Shown here: in pieces, positions 36,417-48,400 of the stretch | How the letters are laid out: each line of letters opens with the position of its first letter | Numbering within the stretch: position 1 is the stretch's first letter | Source: Spirogloea muscicola | Lineage: Eukaryota > Streptophyta > Zygnematophyceae > Spirogloeales > Spirogloeaceae | Direction of reading: 5' to 3' | DNA: 64,000 nt | NCBI GenBank assembly: GCA_009602725.1 | Contig: WELB01000004.1 | Span: 766,164-830,163, forward strand | Notes under the pieces: generated by a model | The model's database searches: none | What the model was told of the DNA's origin: nothing | Seen by the model: only the letters and a program-made list of their open reading frames with translations | Position numbers and translations under genes: made by a program

Positions 36417-37075
36417 GGGGCATGACAATCGTCTGAGCCCGTTGTGATGCAAGTTGCAGCTGTGACATTGTCTGCAGGATGCTTTCCCTATCACCCTTCA
36501 AAATCTGATTTTTCAGGGGCTTAAGCCAAGTGCTGCTGAGTACCTCACAACAAAGTTGGAGGAAGGGGACTCCAGGTCTTGTGCCCACTATTGTTATGCA
36601 AGTGTGTTTGCAAAGATGCAACATTAGAAGCAGGTGCACATTCTTCTATGTTGGTTGACTTGAGAAGTAGTTGTTGATAAGAATCCTGTGCCATCAACGC
36701 GCCTTGGAGCTTGTGGCTAGCAGGGTTGCACATGAGCAGAGCGGGGAGAGCATGCCTGAGACGGAGGGCTGTACTGCAGTCTTCTATGAGAGATTCTACT
36801 CTGTGTTCAATGACAAGCAAGCTGTCATGGCAGCCTTACTTTTGGCAAAGGAAGCATTCGCCAAGTCGGTAAGCAAGCAATGGCTAGGCGTCCCAGTTGC
36901 AATCTGTTGCCGTTAGCTTATCAGTTGTACAGCAAGTTGGTGTAACAGAACAATGCTCACCTGCTCCTAAGAGCGACTGTCACAGTTGACATAGTTTTCG
37001 AACTTGTGTGCTCAGGTACTGCAGCAAGTGTTGGATAAATATCTGGGGCTGAATGTTACCTGCCCAGGAGCTTGA
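32872..37075 (+). CDS. JmjC-domain protein, JMJ31-like
   Basis: Fe(II)/2-oxoglutarate-dependent oxygenase of the JmjC/cupin_8 type, similar to Arabidopsis JMJ31. The ATG at 32872 (CCATGG context) starts MAVAGAEHAWRV. Recognised exons: 32872-32976, about 33105-33155 (VFRGLVSGWPAARLW), 33567-33650 (VQAMASVGPIFYGNLGSHER), about 33750-33925 (GKHCYLAQ), 34116-34183 (PMYDAEDRTGVSLAPLLEDI), about 34425-34554 (INFWMSFHASISSIHYDPYH, iron-binding His-x-Asp; then LLCVVSGRKT), about 34672-34747, 34950-34977 (GDALFLPEGW), 35112-35231 (YHQVDSERSTIAVNFWWPS; distal His), 35345 onward (LLDYEKVHLRRALRF), about 35585-36306 (a Lys/Arg/Ser-rich linker), about 36670-36868 (FYERFYSVFNDKQAVMAALL), 37016-37075. The C-terminal block FYxxFYSVFxDK with the end VLDKYLG fits the plant family. 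Some internal exons are uncertain. Confidence 0.85.
36386..36413 (+). repeat. (TA)n microsatellite
   Basis: About 12 TA units in an intron of the JmjC gene. Confidence 0.95.
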
Positions 37076-37500
37076 AATGGCTCAGACAGCTACTAAGAAG
37101 GACAAGACTGACTAAACTGCTCGCATGTCAAGATGGTGGCATTGGCTGTAAGCATATAGATGACTGACAGAGTGCCAGTGATTTGGAGCAGTCATGAAGT
37201 CTGCCATTGGTCCGGGCACAGACTAGTAGCCTATGCAATCCTTGGCAGACTGCCCGCTCTCTTGAGAAAGGCACAGTTGCGGAGTTGTCTTGTGCCGCGT
37301 ACTTGCCTTGGGTGGCCAACCGTCAGGGCGTGGTTCTTGCAGTCGCTGTGGGAAATCTGCCTGCAGGCGATGGGGCAGGCAGTACCGGTGAAGGGGGGGC
37401 ATCCCATCCCAGGGGCAGCTAGGCTGACCCGCTGGCCCCAGGGGGTTGCGGCCAGCAGAGCTATGGTAGCCAGGCCGTGCTCAGCTTGGGTCTTGTGCAT
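37076..37500. other. Intergenic, no gene seen
   Basis: Downstream of the JmjC gene and before the first LINE tail. No open frame here is supported. Confidence 0.4.
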
Positions 37501-38270
37501 TCCACATTGGAGTTCTCTCTTTGCTTGTCGATTGCCGTCCGGTATTCGAGCATCAGTTAGCGACCTCTATGTGCTGACTCGTGGTTACTGAGCGGGTCAG
37601 CTTAGCAGCAGGTGACGTACATTGGTCAATGTGCTTGCCTTGGTACTTGGCCACACATGGCCTCCCCATCTCTCAATACACACGCATTCTCTTTCTGGGC
37701 TGGCATTCCACAGCCCTGTGCGATCCCTGCGAACCATGTCTCCAGGGGCTATCGCGTCGAGCGGTACTCTGGCATCGTGGACAGCAGGGAGAGCAGGCCG
37801 GCTACAATGCGCCTGGTCGCTCGCTCGGGTGTACCGAAACAGCTCTTGCACTCCACTCCAGGGTTCCTAGGCATTTGATGTGCATTTGCAGACAGGCAGT
37901 GCCTTGGCTGCTGCTTCTGGGTTTCGGCGTGTGACTCTTTTCTGGCTCTTTTGTTGGCTAGCCTTTCACAGCCCTCGTCCCTTTGGAAGAGCTGCTTCTC
38001 TCATTTTGGCTACAAAATAGTCCAATCTGCGGCTGTTGACTAGAAGTCACTGAGCACCCATTCAACGAAGCTTCTAGCACGATACGTTCATTCGGGCCTC
38101 TTTGGACCTTGTCCATTGCTTCTGGGATGGCCTTTCACAGCAATCACCAGCTCAGCAGGAGCTTCTGCGCATGCCGTTTGAAAGTGCCTCTTCTCTCTTG
38201 TGGTGATCGCAATGCCTTTCTACACGTACTCAATTCGGCATTGTCCACGAGGCTGGGTACCATCAGCTGA
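37501..38270 (+). mobile_element. LINE family B tail and A-like UTR pieces
   Basis: RLPSGIRASVSDLYVLTRGY and stop at 37591, then the family B UTR (GACGTACATTGGTCAATGTG). Arms GCTGACTCG (37573) and CGGGTCAGC (37593) flank the stop. Downstream are two more diverged tails with hairpins at about 37698 and 37950. Confidence 0.82.
37573..37601 (+). other. Stem-loop across LINE stop codon
   Basis: GCTGACTCG pairs with CGGGTCAGC (one T-G wobble). Compared with 25063-25091, an outer T-A pair is replaced by C-G and the next by G-C, which keeps pairing. Confidence 0.75.
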
Positions 38271-38279
38271 TGACGGTGT

Positions 38280-38835
38280 CAGGTCTTGGTCGATGTGATT
38301 GTGACGGAGGCGAACAAGAGTCCAGCATCGACCCACATTGCTGGCCACGCAGTGGGAAGTGCAGAGCAGAGGGAGCCGCAGTACTACTCTTGACTAACCC
38401 CGCAGTGATCACCTCCTACCAGCCGCAGTTGACACTTTAGCTGTATGGGTCCTCGTATCCATACCCTACTTGAGAATATTGCAGGTCTAGGGTATGCACG
38501 ACGTCAGGATATACTTCCAGCCCAGATGGGCATGGCAGCAGCCCATTTGTCATTTTTGCGATGTCGTGCGTCAGCCTGCTTGCAGCGACTTCCGGCTCAT
38601 GCTTTGCACCAGAAAGCTGGTCGAGCATTAGCTGGTGGCCCAAGAGCTCGTCAATTGCCTTCCAATATTTGGGTATCACTTCGCGACTCTATGTGCTGAC
38701 TCGTGGTTACTGAGCGGGTCAGCTTAGCAGCAGGTGATGTACATCTGTCAATGTGCTTGCCTTTGTACTTGGCCACTCAGGCCCTCCATCACTGAACACA
38801 CACTCCGATCTCCTTTTGGATAACACAATTCACCA
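38280..38835 (+). mobile_element. LINE family B 3' fragment
   Basis: Starts in the endonuclease region (LVDVIVTEANKSPASTHIAG-like), continues as MGPRIHTLLENIAGLGYARR and ALHQKAGRALAGG, and ends near 38711 with the stop hairpin GCTGACTCG/CGGGTCAGC followed by the family B UTR. It contains interruptions and is homologous to about 55.98-56.4 and 58.43-58.76 kb. Confidence 0.85.
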
Positions 38836-38839
38836 CCCG

Positions 38840-39320
38840 GCTGGAGTTCGTACCCCTGGCCGTGGACGTGCATGGGGCTATCGGGTCCCAGTGGCCCGAC
38901 CTGCTGGCCAGGCATGCGCGGCGCGCTGTGGCCCGCAGGCGAGGTGAGCCGGCTGACTTCAACGCCGCGGGCTCGTGGGCCCAGGTGTATCGTATGCATT
39001 TGTCAGTCTTCCTTCAGCGGTCCATGGCCCACGCCTTGCATCTGCGTGCTGGCCGTGCCCTCGCTGCAGCCTCTGGCTTTCGTCAGGGGGATGCTTTTCT
39101 GGCAGCTCGTCTGTCGGATTTGAGGCTCCTCAGCTACTGAGTGGTCCATCCTCCCCCCGTTCTGACATGGCATCTTCAGGCCCCTCCGTCATCGTGGCTT
39201 TAGGGCCCCCCGTCATTTGGCCCCTTCGAACCTTTGTCAATTCTTTTCGGGCGGGCTTCTCACAGCCCTTGTCCCCCCTTGGGAGAGCCCATTCTCCTTT
39301 TTGGAGGAGCTGCTTGACAG
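38840..39320 (+). mobile_element. LINE family A' tail
   Basis: Reads LAVDVHGAIGSQWPDLLARH, RRGEPADFNAAGSWAQVYRM, SMAHALHLRAGRALAAASGF and SDLRLLSY, with stop at 39140. A 3' UTR follows with a GGGCGGGCTTCTCACAGCCC hairpin near 39249. The 3' end runs into the 3' end of the minus-strand copy that begins at about 39330. Confidence 0.88.
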
Positions 39321-39329
39321 CCCCCGGCC

Positions 39330-40830
39330 CCTTTGGAAGAAGTGGCGCTCCCAATGGGGGCAAGGGCTGTGAAAAGCCAGCCCGAAAAGAATCGACAAAG
39401 TTTCGAAGGGGCCAAACGATGGAGGAGCCAAACAGCGCTTGGCAGCTACGAAGGGGCCTGAAGATGCTATGTCAGAACGGGGGGAGGATGGACCACTCAG
39501 TAGTTACGAGTGAGGAGCCTCAAATCCGACAGACTAGCTGCCGGATAACAATCCCCCTGACAAAAGCCGGAAGCCGCAGCGAGAGCACGGCCAGCACGCA
39601 GATGCAAGGCGTGGGCCATGGACCGCTGGAGGGAGACTGACAATCGCATGCGATATATTTGGGCCCACGAGCCAGCGGCGTTGAAGTCAGCCGGCTCACC
39701 GCGCCTGCGGGACACAGCGCGCCGTGCAAGCCTGGCCAACAGGTCGAGCCAGCGGGACCCGAGAGCCCCGTGCACGTCCACAGCCAGGGGGACGAACTCA
39801 TCTCCAGCCGGGTGGTCGGCGTATTTGGCCGCCTTGCTGCGAGCAGTCTTCGCCGCAGCGTGGCCAGCCCGCGAGGCAGAGAGCCCCGGGTTGGAGCGGT
39901 CGACCACATCAGTGGTGACCACATCCGCAATGATGCACGCACTGCCGCCCGGCGTGGACGCCGCCAGGTCGACGCGGCGCGTGTGGAGTCCGGCGGCCCT
40001 CTGGAGGATTGGCATGACCGAAGTATTCTCCATTGCCACCGTGTATCCGGCCTCCTGGAAGCTGCCGAACATTGCATCGCGGAGGAGGTCGTGAGCAGCT
40101 GTACGTTCGCCTCCAGTGGCGCAGCGGAGGATATGGGCCGCCAGCTCCGCCGGGTCTGGCGACCGCTTCCCACACTCACACTGCAGCACGCCAAGCAGAC
40201 AGGGCGGGGGGAGACCCAACAGGCGATGGGTGGCCGTACGGAAGAGTTCATCCGGCATCCCGAGGGCATCGTATAGGGGGAGCGCGGAAAGCCAGGCAGC
40301 CGCGCCAAGGGAGGCGGCCGACAGCAGCTGAGCATGGCCGCGCACGTCTGTTGGACGGAGGAGCTGCAGCGTGGCCGTGAAGGACGCCGTGTCGACTGCC
40401 GCCATGTACAGCACATGCGCTTGCGGGTCGGTGGAGTGGGCAAGGTGGGCAAACGGGACCACGCTCTCTGCGAGGGCAGGGTGCTCCGCTAGTAACTCGT
40501 CTTGAGCTGAGCGGAGCGCCACCTTCAAAGGCAACGAGCCGGTCGCCACCTCCGCCACAGCCTGCTGCAACATGTGCCGCCCATCATGGAGAAAGCGCTG
40601 TGCCACCGACGTGGCGACCCGAGCGCAACTGCCGAGGAATGCGGGCCTGCAGATGCGAGCGAGCGAGCGGCAGCCGAGGCTGCCATGGCCGGGGGGCAGA
40701 GTGACCTAGTGCGCCGTAGCTGGCGTGTCGAGGAAGCCCGTGTGGCGGATGAGGGCCGCCACGCACTCCGTGACGCCCGCGTTGAACGTGGTGTAGGCCT
40801 CCAGCGCCTCGGAGCAGTAAATATATAAGC
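39330..40830 (-). mobile_element. LINE family A' C-terminal half
   Basis: A minus-strand open frame (40606-39497, 369 codons) encodes the C-terminal third: YDALGMPDELFRTATHRLLG, CECGKRSPDPAELAAHILRC, then AGLHTRRVDLAAST and IIADVVTTDVVDRS (PD-(D/E)XK-like), ARSKAAKYADHPAGDEF, PLAVDVHGALGSRWLDLLAR and SDLRLLTRNY with stop. Similarity continues upstream to about 40820 in another frame. The 3' UTR with its hairpin runs to about 39330. Residues are close to those of the 952-codon copy at 51.9-54.8 kb but clearly another subfamily. Confidence 0.9.
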
Positions 40831-40879
40831 AGGGAGGGGTCGTCCCGCGCTAGGTTTGGAAGAGCCCACTTGTTCTAGG

Positions 40880-41460
40880 CGAGAGCCGCAGTGTGTGACG
40901 TGCAACTGATGCCTGCGGAATGCTGGTGTGCCCCAAGCGCAGAGCGCAAGAAGGAGCGGCACTACCAGGACCATCCTCGAGGGGACCATCTTTATCCGTG
41001 TGCCATGGATATCTACGGCGGCTACGGCGCAAAATGGTCCTCCCTGCTCCAGCATCTGGCCCGGCTGGTTGATGCGCGTCGTCGAAGTCGGGGGGGCAGC
41101 TTGGGCCACTCCAGCATTCCGCAGGCCTTAGTTGCATATTATAGAATGCGGCCCTCGCTTAGTTTGCAGCGCTCGCAAGCATTGGCTATTCATCAACGTG
41201 CAGGGCATGCTCTAAGTCTGGCCTCCGGCTCTCGTGGTGGCGCTCCAGCTCCCCAAGTTAGCTTGTCAGATTTGTTTGTGCTCTCCCGTGGATACTAGTG
41301 TCACCTTAGGCACCTTAGTTTAGGTCTCCGCATCATGTAGCCTTGTTTAGTTTGCACCAGCCTCTGCTTGAACAATGTATTGGCTTGAACAAGCCTCCCT
41401 TTCAATTTCATGCGCACCGCGCGCCTTCTCTCAAGCTGGCCCCCCCGGCTGCGGCGACGT
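40880..41460 (+). mobile_element. LINE family C tail
   Basis: MDIYGGYGAKWSSLLQHLAR, SLQRSQALAIHQRAGHALSL and SLSDLFVLSRGY with stop at 41298. The 3' UTR (ACCTTAGTTTAGGTCTCCGC, then CTTGAACAATGTATTGGCTT) ends in a diverged form of the TTGAATTGG...CAATTCA hairpin and a GCGCGCCTTCTCTC tail. Homologous 3' ends follow SLSDLFVLTRGY at 51705 and 56590. Confidence 0.87.
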
Positions 41461-41918
41461 GTGCCAACTAACCGGGCCAGAGCCGGGCTGAAGCGAGCTC
41501 GTCCAAACCTTCTCCTTGTCGGCCCCTCCGCCACCTGGCCCCTTCGAGCCTGTGTCAATTCTCGTCGGGCTGGCTTGTCGCAGCCCCTGCCCCCATTGGG
41601 AGTGCCACTTCTTCTGCTTTTCACAGCCCTTGCCCCCCTTCTCTGTCGGATCTGAGGCTCCTCACTCGTACTTATTGAGTGATCCATCCTCCCCCTGTTT
41701 TACCATTGCATCCTCAGGCCCCTTTGTAGCTGCTCACCGCTCTTAGGCCCCTCTGAACCTTTGTGCATTCTTTTTGGGCTGGCTTTTCGCAGCCCCCTTC
41801 TCGTACTCTGTTCATTCTTTTTCGGGCTGGTTGTTCCAGCCCCTATTCTCAATGGGCGAGCACTTTCTTCTTTTTTCGCAGCCCTTGCCCCCATTGGGAG
41901 TGCCACTTACTTCCCCTT
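41461..41918 (+). mobile_element. LINE A' tails with repeated 3' hairpins
   Basis: SDLRLLTRTY and stop near 41679, with TCACTC (41662) and GAGTGA (41677) pairing around the stop. Hairpins GGGCTGG/CAGCCC lie near 41571, 41778 and 41826, the last followed by CAATGGGCGAGCACTTTCTT. At least three partial tails follow one another. Confidence 0.82.
41662..41682 (+). other. Stem-loop across LINE stop codon (family A')
   Basis: Arms TCACTC and GAGTGA pair perfectly around a 9-nt loop. The sequence differs from the family B stem but lies at the same stop codon. The same pairing is seen at about 24015 and, on the minus strand, at about 51470 and 39500. Confidence 0.75.
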
Positions 41919-42390
41919 GGTCGATTAGCGACCTTTATGTTTTGACCCGTGGTTACTGAGCGGGTCAATTTGCTGTAGATTATGTAGGTCTTTAGATGTG
42001 CTTGCCTTTGTACTTGGTCTTTGGCCTTCGTTTGTTTCAAATACACGAGTTTGGTCCTTGGGAGTTGGCTTGTCCAGCCCCTATCCTCAATGGGCGAGCC
42101 CTTTCTTGGGAGTGCCATACAGCCCTTGGCCCCAGTGCCATACAGCCCTTGCCCCAATTAGGAGTGCCACTTACTTTCCCTTGGTCGACTAGCGACCTTT
42201 ATGTTTTGACCCGTGGTTACTGAGCGGGTCAGTTTGCTGTAGATTATGTAGGTCTTTAGATGTGCTTGCCTTTGTACTTGGTCTTTGGCCTTCGTTTGTT
42301 TCAAATACACGAGTATGGTCCTTGGGAGTGCCATACAGCCCTTGGCCCCAGTGGGGGAGCCGTTTCCTCCAAGCTTGCCCGTGAGGGCGC
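41919..42390 (+). repeat. Tandem duplication of a LINE family B tail
   Basis: The block from GCGACCTTTATGTTTTGACC through the stop hairpin to CAAATACACGAGT and GGTCCTTGGGAGT occurs at about 41929-42064 and again at about 42189-42330 with only a few differences. The period is about 260 bp. Both have arms TTGACCCG and CGGGTCA(A/G). This fits local duplication rather than two insertions. Confidence 0.85.
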
Positions 42391-42467
42391 GCGGGCCTCG
42401 GCGTGGCGCGGCGACACGGCCAGGCAAGCCGGCGCTGCCGCAGGAGCGGGGCCCCCGCCGCCGCCGC

Positions 42468-45400
42468 CATGCGCCTCCCCGCCTGGCTGCCGNNNNNNNN
42501 NNNNNNNNNNNNNNNNNNNNNNNNNNNNNNNNNNNNNNNNNNNNNNNNNNNNNNNNNNNNNNNNNNNNNNNNNNNNNNNNNNNNNNNNNNNNNNNNNNNN
42601 NNNNNNNNNNNNNNNNNNNNNNNNNNNNNNNNNNNNNNNNNNNNNNNNNNNNNNNNNNNNNNNNNNNNNNNNNNNNNNNNNNNNNNNNNNNNNNNNNNNN
42701 NNNNNNNNNNNNNNNNNNNNNNNNNNNNNNNNNNNNNNNNNNNNNNNNNNNNNNNNNNNNNNNNNNNNNNNNNNNNNNNNNNNNNNNNNNNNNNNNNNNN
42801 NNNNNNNNNNNNNNNNNNNNNNGCCGCCGCCGCGCCACCTCGCCGGTCAGCGCCCCGCAGCCCGCTCCGCGCCTCGGGGGCTCTTCTCGCCACGGCCAGC
42901 CTCCTGCCGCGCAGGCCGCGCTCCGCCGTCGCCCGCACGCCATCCTTGCACGCCTTCCCATGCCCTGCCCCTCTCGTGGTCATGATGCGGCGCTACTGGC
43001 GTCCCCGCTGCAGAGGCGAAGAAGAGGGAGCGGCTGCGGGCGCTCTGCGACGCCGTCAAGGCCGACAGCGTCTCCGACCTGGAGGACATCCTCGGCGCCA
43101 TGGTCCTCTCCGAGTGCGTCTACAAGGTGCAGCTCCCGCCTCGAGCCGAGCCCGCGCTCGCGCGCCGGGCGCTCGACCAGCTGCTTGCGGCAGCTGCACC
43201 TCGCTGTGCTGGCCCGCGTGCTGGGCCACGGCGCACCTTTCCGCTGCTAAGTTACGCCTCAAACAGGGCGAGGCCAGAGCAGGGGGTCGCCTTCGAGGGC
43301 CCTCTGCGCTTCTCCTGCTCAGACACCTACACGGCCTTGCAATGCGGTGAGGGGCTCGATGCTGAGCTCCTTGCCACGGACATCGCCTCGATGACTGAAG
43401 GGACAGAGTGCAACCTGGCAATTGGCGCTGCAGAGGCCGCAGGCGGAGTTTCTCAGCGCTCTCAATCGCTTCAAGGCGGACTTTGGGGGTGATCTGGTGA
43501 AGTTGGAGACGGTGCAGATGTCGCTGGACCACGTTCCGCACAGGCACTCTTCTCTGCCTTCCCAGCGTTCTCCTGCATGCTTGCAAGGCTCCTCTTCCCC
43601 TGGCAAAGACTTGTCAGTCGCAGGCAGGCTTCCCATGCTGATACTCCTGCGCGATTGCCCTTGTCCCAGGTATGTCTTGGCAGTCGCTGGAGACACTCTC
43701 TTTGCCACCTTTGTGGGGACCAAACATTACAGGTGGGTATCTAAGAGCACATCGTCAGCCCTGTTCATTTACCGGATTGACATAGCAGTAGCAGCAGTGC
43801 AGGCCTTGGCTTCCCCCCCCCCGCATCCTGCTCACACAGTATTCCGTAAGGTGCTTGCATGAGCGAGCTGCCCCTTCACTGGGTTTACCTGCTCCCATCG
43901 AAATTGAAGCCCTGACTATGTGCATACTACCTGGGCGCGCCTCTCATAGCGAGTCTCTTATGAGGGCGTGCAGGGACTACATGGCAGATGCAAATGTGCT
44001 CCAGGACACTCTCCCTTTTGAGAGCGACGAGTACGAGGCCACGCCAGGGTCTGCTCAAGGGCAGCTGGGCCACTCTGTTGCTATCGCAGGCTCTGCCAAG
44101 AGGCAGGAGGTGGTCCCTGTACCAGAGAGACGGCATCAAAGAGGACCTCGGCCTGCAGCCCACCGTGTATGTCACAGTACCAAACAGCTAGTGCTTGCAC
44201 TGCCACAGATTGTTCTTCTGGGCAGGCCCTATGACACCGCAGGCTATGAGAGATTGCTTGTATAAGTATTGGCTGACAGAGTTTGTGGATGATGTGCAGC
44301 TGTCTCCTTGGCAAGCTCTAGACTCAATGCTTCTTAATGTTACTCCCTTCTTGTCTAGTCTGTTTTGCGGCGAGCAAAGGGGCCTGTCTTCTTTGCGTCA
44401 GTCCGCTTTCTGTAAATAATGCACTCAACAGGTTGGATGCAAGTTGGTTGTCAACAAAACACCGTGATTGCTGACTTTTCAAGGTGATGTGTGCGATGAG
44501 CTGCAGGGCTTTCTGGCCAGAGCAAGGAGCATACCTGTCTTGGAGCTGTACAGGTTGGCCCAGAAGAGGGAGCAGAATCTTGTCCTCTGTGGCCACTCCC
44601 TAGGAGGAGCGGTGAGCTTGTCCTGCAGGCCATCCTACAGAACAGCTTGACTACTCTGAAGCGCAGTCGGCATTGAATCTTTGACCTCAGACCTCAACCC
44701 TTTACCGTAAATCCTAGATTGAAATGCAAGAGTCCGGGGGGCAGGGAAGACAAGCAAGACCATGATGAAATATCGAACGCATGTCTTGCAGGTTGCTGTT
44801 CTATCAACTCTGGGCATTCTTAGAGCCCTCAGTTCAGCAACAATGCCCAAGTCACGACGGCCAGACATCAAGTGCATAACCTTCTCCCAGCCACCTGTTG
44901 GCAATGCTGCTCTGCGAGAGTGAGCTTTCCAAGTCACGGCCTTCACTTTTGCTTGGAAGACAAAGCAGGCCTAAGATGGTGCATGTGGAGGGAGTGGAGG
45001 GATGCCCTTCGTTGTTCTTCCTCTGACTCAGATGGCCTACTCACTCGAGCAGTACTGTGTGGCTTGGGCCAGCTACGTCCACAAGAGAGGCTGGCAGCGA
45101 TACTTCAGGTCATACTGCATCCCAGAAGACATTGTGCCTCGCCTTCTTTCTCCAGCCTATTTTGAGCATTACCGCCTCCAGCCATCTGCTGAATCGGCAG
45201 GAAATGCAGCCCTGGCTAAACAGCAGTCGCCTTTGGTAGTAGGAGTGAACTTAGTGACGCCAACTTCCGAGAGCAAGGAAGGGTCAAGGAGTACAGCAGA
45301 TGAGGATAAGAGGGATGATGAAAGACGAAGATCAGGAGATGCAGCTGAGCCCTCACGGAGGAGTTTGTGGAGAGTTCACAAGCTTGTGCCGCTTGCAAGA

Positions 45401-48400
45401 GCGCAAGGCCAGTTCCAGTGGCTCCAAATGCCGAAAGGTGCACATGGAGGCAATGGGGAGAAGGGGATGGCACTTGCAAGCACAGTATCTCCGCCTGTTG
45501 CTTCACCAAGTATGGTCATCAAGGAGGCTCAAGAGAGGGCAATAGTAACACCATCAGGACTACAGGATACTGCACTTGGTTTGGCTGACCCTATTACAAC
45601 CAAGAGGCCTGAGAGTCAAGTGGAAGGGGAAGAAAGCACTCAGCCAAGAAATATCAAGCAGTTCAGTCACACATGGCAGAGCCGACTGCCTTCCTTTCCA
45701 TCCTATGTACCCTTTGGACAGGTGAGCCTACTACTTGCACCGGTCGTTTTGTGGCAGAATAAGCTTTTGCAACTTTGCTGAGACGTTCTCTTGCGAGAAC
45801 CTTTGAGACTTGCTGACCTTACGCAGAAAGGCAAGCACGACAGCTTGAAAGTTTCATGTCAACTAGATCTGATCATTCCTGTTCGCTTCTGGGTTAATTT
45901 GACACTTGTAGCTCTATCTCCTCCACCCAAAGACCGCTGAACGCCTATCGGCGACTGAGTTTACGCGACTTTCAACGGTAAGTGTCGTTACTACAATGAT
46001 GACACAGATCTCGTCAGGTCAGTAGGATAGCCAGTAGGACACGGCAGTGCAGCATGTAAGCTGGTTGGCAATGGCCTGGCAGCTGTTATGCACATCATGG
46101 ATTGGCTGGTGCCATATGCAACATGGCATGACTGGCAGTACTTTTGCATGCAGATGCAATCGTTTTTGACGGAGTTGAGGGAGCGCTTTGCTTCTCACAC
46201 AATGAGTTCCTATCGTGCTCGTTTTCAAAAGTAAGTCCGATTTGCAAGGGTGCTGGTTACAATTGGTTCCCTAGACAGCCTGTGGCTAGAGTGTTTGTGG
46301 CACATGGCTCATCAGAAGTCCTCCGAAAAAGGACGAGAGGCAAGATGAGCAACTGTGCATGGACTCCCCTGACATTATTCCCCGGGAGGTGGAGTACTGT
46401 ATCAGTGTACATCTTACCTCTGAGGTGGAGTACTGTATCAGTGCACCTCTTACCTTTGAGGCATAAGTTGTTGCCCACCCTGTCCTCTGCCAGAATGTAC
46501 GAGATGCACATGGCTGAGGACGGCATGGCTTTGCCGGTGGCCATCAAGGAGAACTTTCCAGGCATCTACGAATGGATGACAGGCATACGCATGCCTCCAG
46601 TGGTAGCTGGTCAGCTAGCAGAGGGGTTGAAGATACGCGCAGCAACGTCAGTGGTGCCGATTGGTTGGACAGGAGTTCCAGCAGAGAATGGATCAGATCC
46701 TATCAAAGTAGACGTCCAGGGCAGGGGCCTGCACTTGTGCTCCCTCGTCAGGGCATGCGTAAATGGTCGCTGGTGAGGCGCGGAGGCCGCACGCTTTTAG
46801 CAATACTTTGGATGCTTCGATGGGTCCGCTTGTCCTCGGAAACTCTTTGTCTAGCAATGTGCCTCGGCTGTTTATAAGTTGCATGTCGTTGCTTTAGCAG
46901 GTGCTCCACCATGTTGGACATACCAGCCAATCCACCACCCATTCACAAGGACCTGCCATCAAGCAATCCTCAGCCTCTGCAGACAATGCGACTCCAGATT
47001 GGGCCTCCCTTACGGCGTGCTCCTCCAGCGCAAGCAGAGGAGGAACGTGAGCTGGAGGAGACATTTGATGGCATGTTGACTGACGTGCCCTCGCTCTCAA
47101 GCACTGAGGGCGCACGTGGCTGGTTCAATCTCCTGCGAGCAGCTCCTAGACAAGGAACTGGGAATCGTGGTCAGATTCAAGCCTTGGATGCGCCTAGCTT
47201 GCCAAAGAGCTCAGACGGAGCACAACGTGATGGGCAGCATGTGTCGAGGGTGAGATGGAGAGACTTATTTGCCAGGCTCAGGGGCAAAGCTTCAATGGGC
47301 TCGGGCCCCTCAGGCGAGCTGGTAGACAGGGCCGAGGAGCCGGAGTTGCCACTGCATGCCCAGCTTGGATTTGGGGATGACGAAGCTGCTGCTGAAGTCA
47401 TTATTCATTGCAGTTCTGATTTTATAGATGACTCCCACGCTGTTGCCATGCGCCTACGCCGGATCCGCTTATTGGGCTTGGAGGTCAGTAGTTGTGTGCT
47501 AGCATTTCAATCTGGTGCAGGTGTGCTGTGATATGTGGAATGCTAGTTGTGTTTGCCAGTACTAAGTAGGCATTTGAGTGCCTCTTTCAGGGTGCAGGAA
47601 AGACTTCGCTATACTGTGCCTTGCTGGGGCAGGAAGGGGGAGCCACTGTTAGCTCGATCGATAGTGGTGTGCTACCTGATATGGATTGGCGAGAGGGTGT
47701 CTCTGCTGGTGTTGATTACGTGGATGGCTTTGGTGTCAACCTCCAGGTGCACTGGGTGTGTGTGTTCGTTAGGCTGCACCTCTGTAGGAACCATTTAGAG
47801 GGTGCTCTTGCAAGTTGTAGAGACTTTGTCAATCAATCTCTGAGGTTGTGAGTGTGCTTTTGCTACTTGGAATGACAGGACCTCGCTGGAGAGGCCTTCC
47901 ACTTGCGACAGGAGCTGTCGCGAAAGGCGGGAATGCTAGGGAGGAGGGTGGACCTTGTTGTTCTTGTGCACAATCTTGCGCACAAAATTCCAATGCTTCG
48001 TCGTACCTCCGATACAAGTTTTCACGATCCCCCAGCGAGTGACTCAGGCCAGTCAAGGCCGGCTCTGTCAGTGCTTTTAGATGAGGTGACTGCAGCTGGC
48101 GTGCCAGTGCTATTGGCTATCACAAACAAATCTGCTGCAAGCGCAGACCGACGACAACAAGCAGTCAATTCTGTTGAGAATACATACGGGTAAAGTCGCA
48201 TGCTGAATGACAGCTTTGTCATATGCCTAGGAGCATGACGAGGCGAGCATCTTTGGTCAATTCAAAATGCAACTGCATGACAAGCTCGCTGAAGCTTGCA
48301 ACTCATGAGCTTCTGCAGGCTCCCCTTCTGTGACAGGTTCCCGAGGACGTCAGCGGCTGTGGTCAATTCCTGTCCATATAGTGTTTACGGAACAGGCAAG

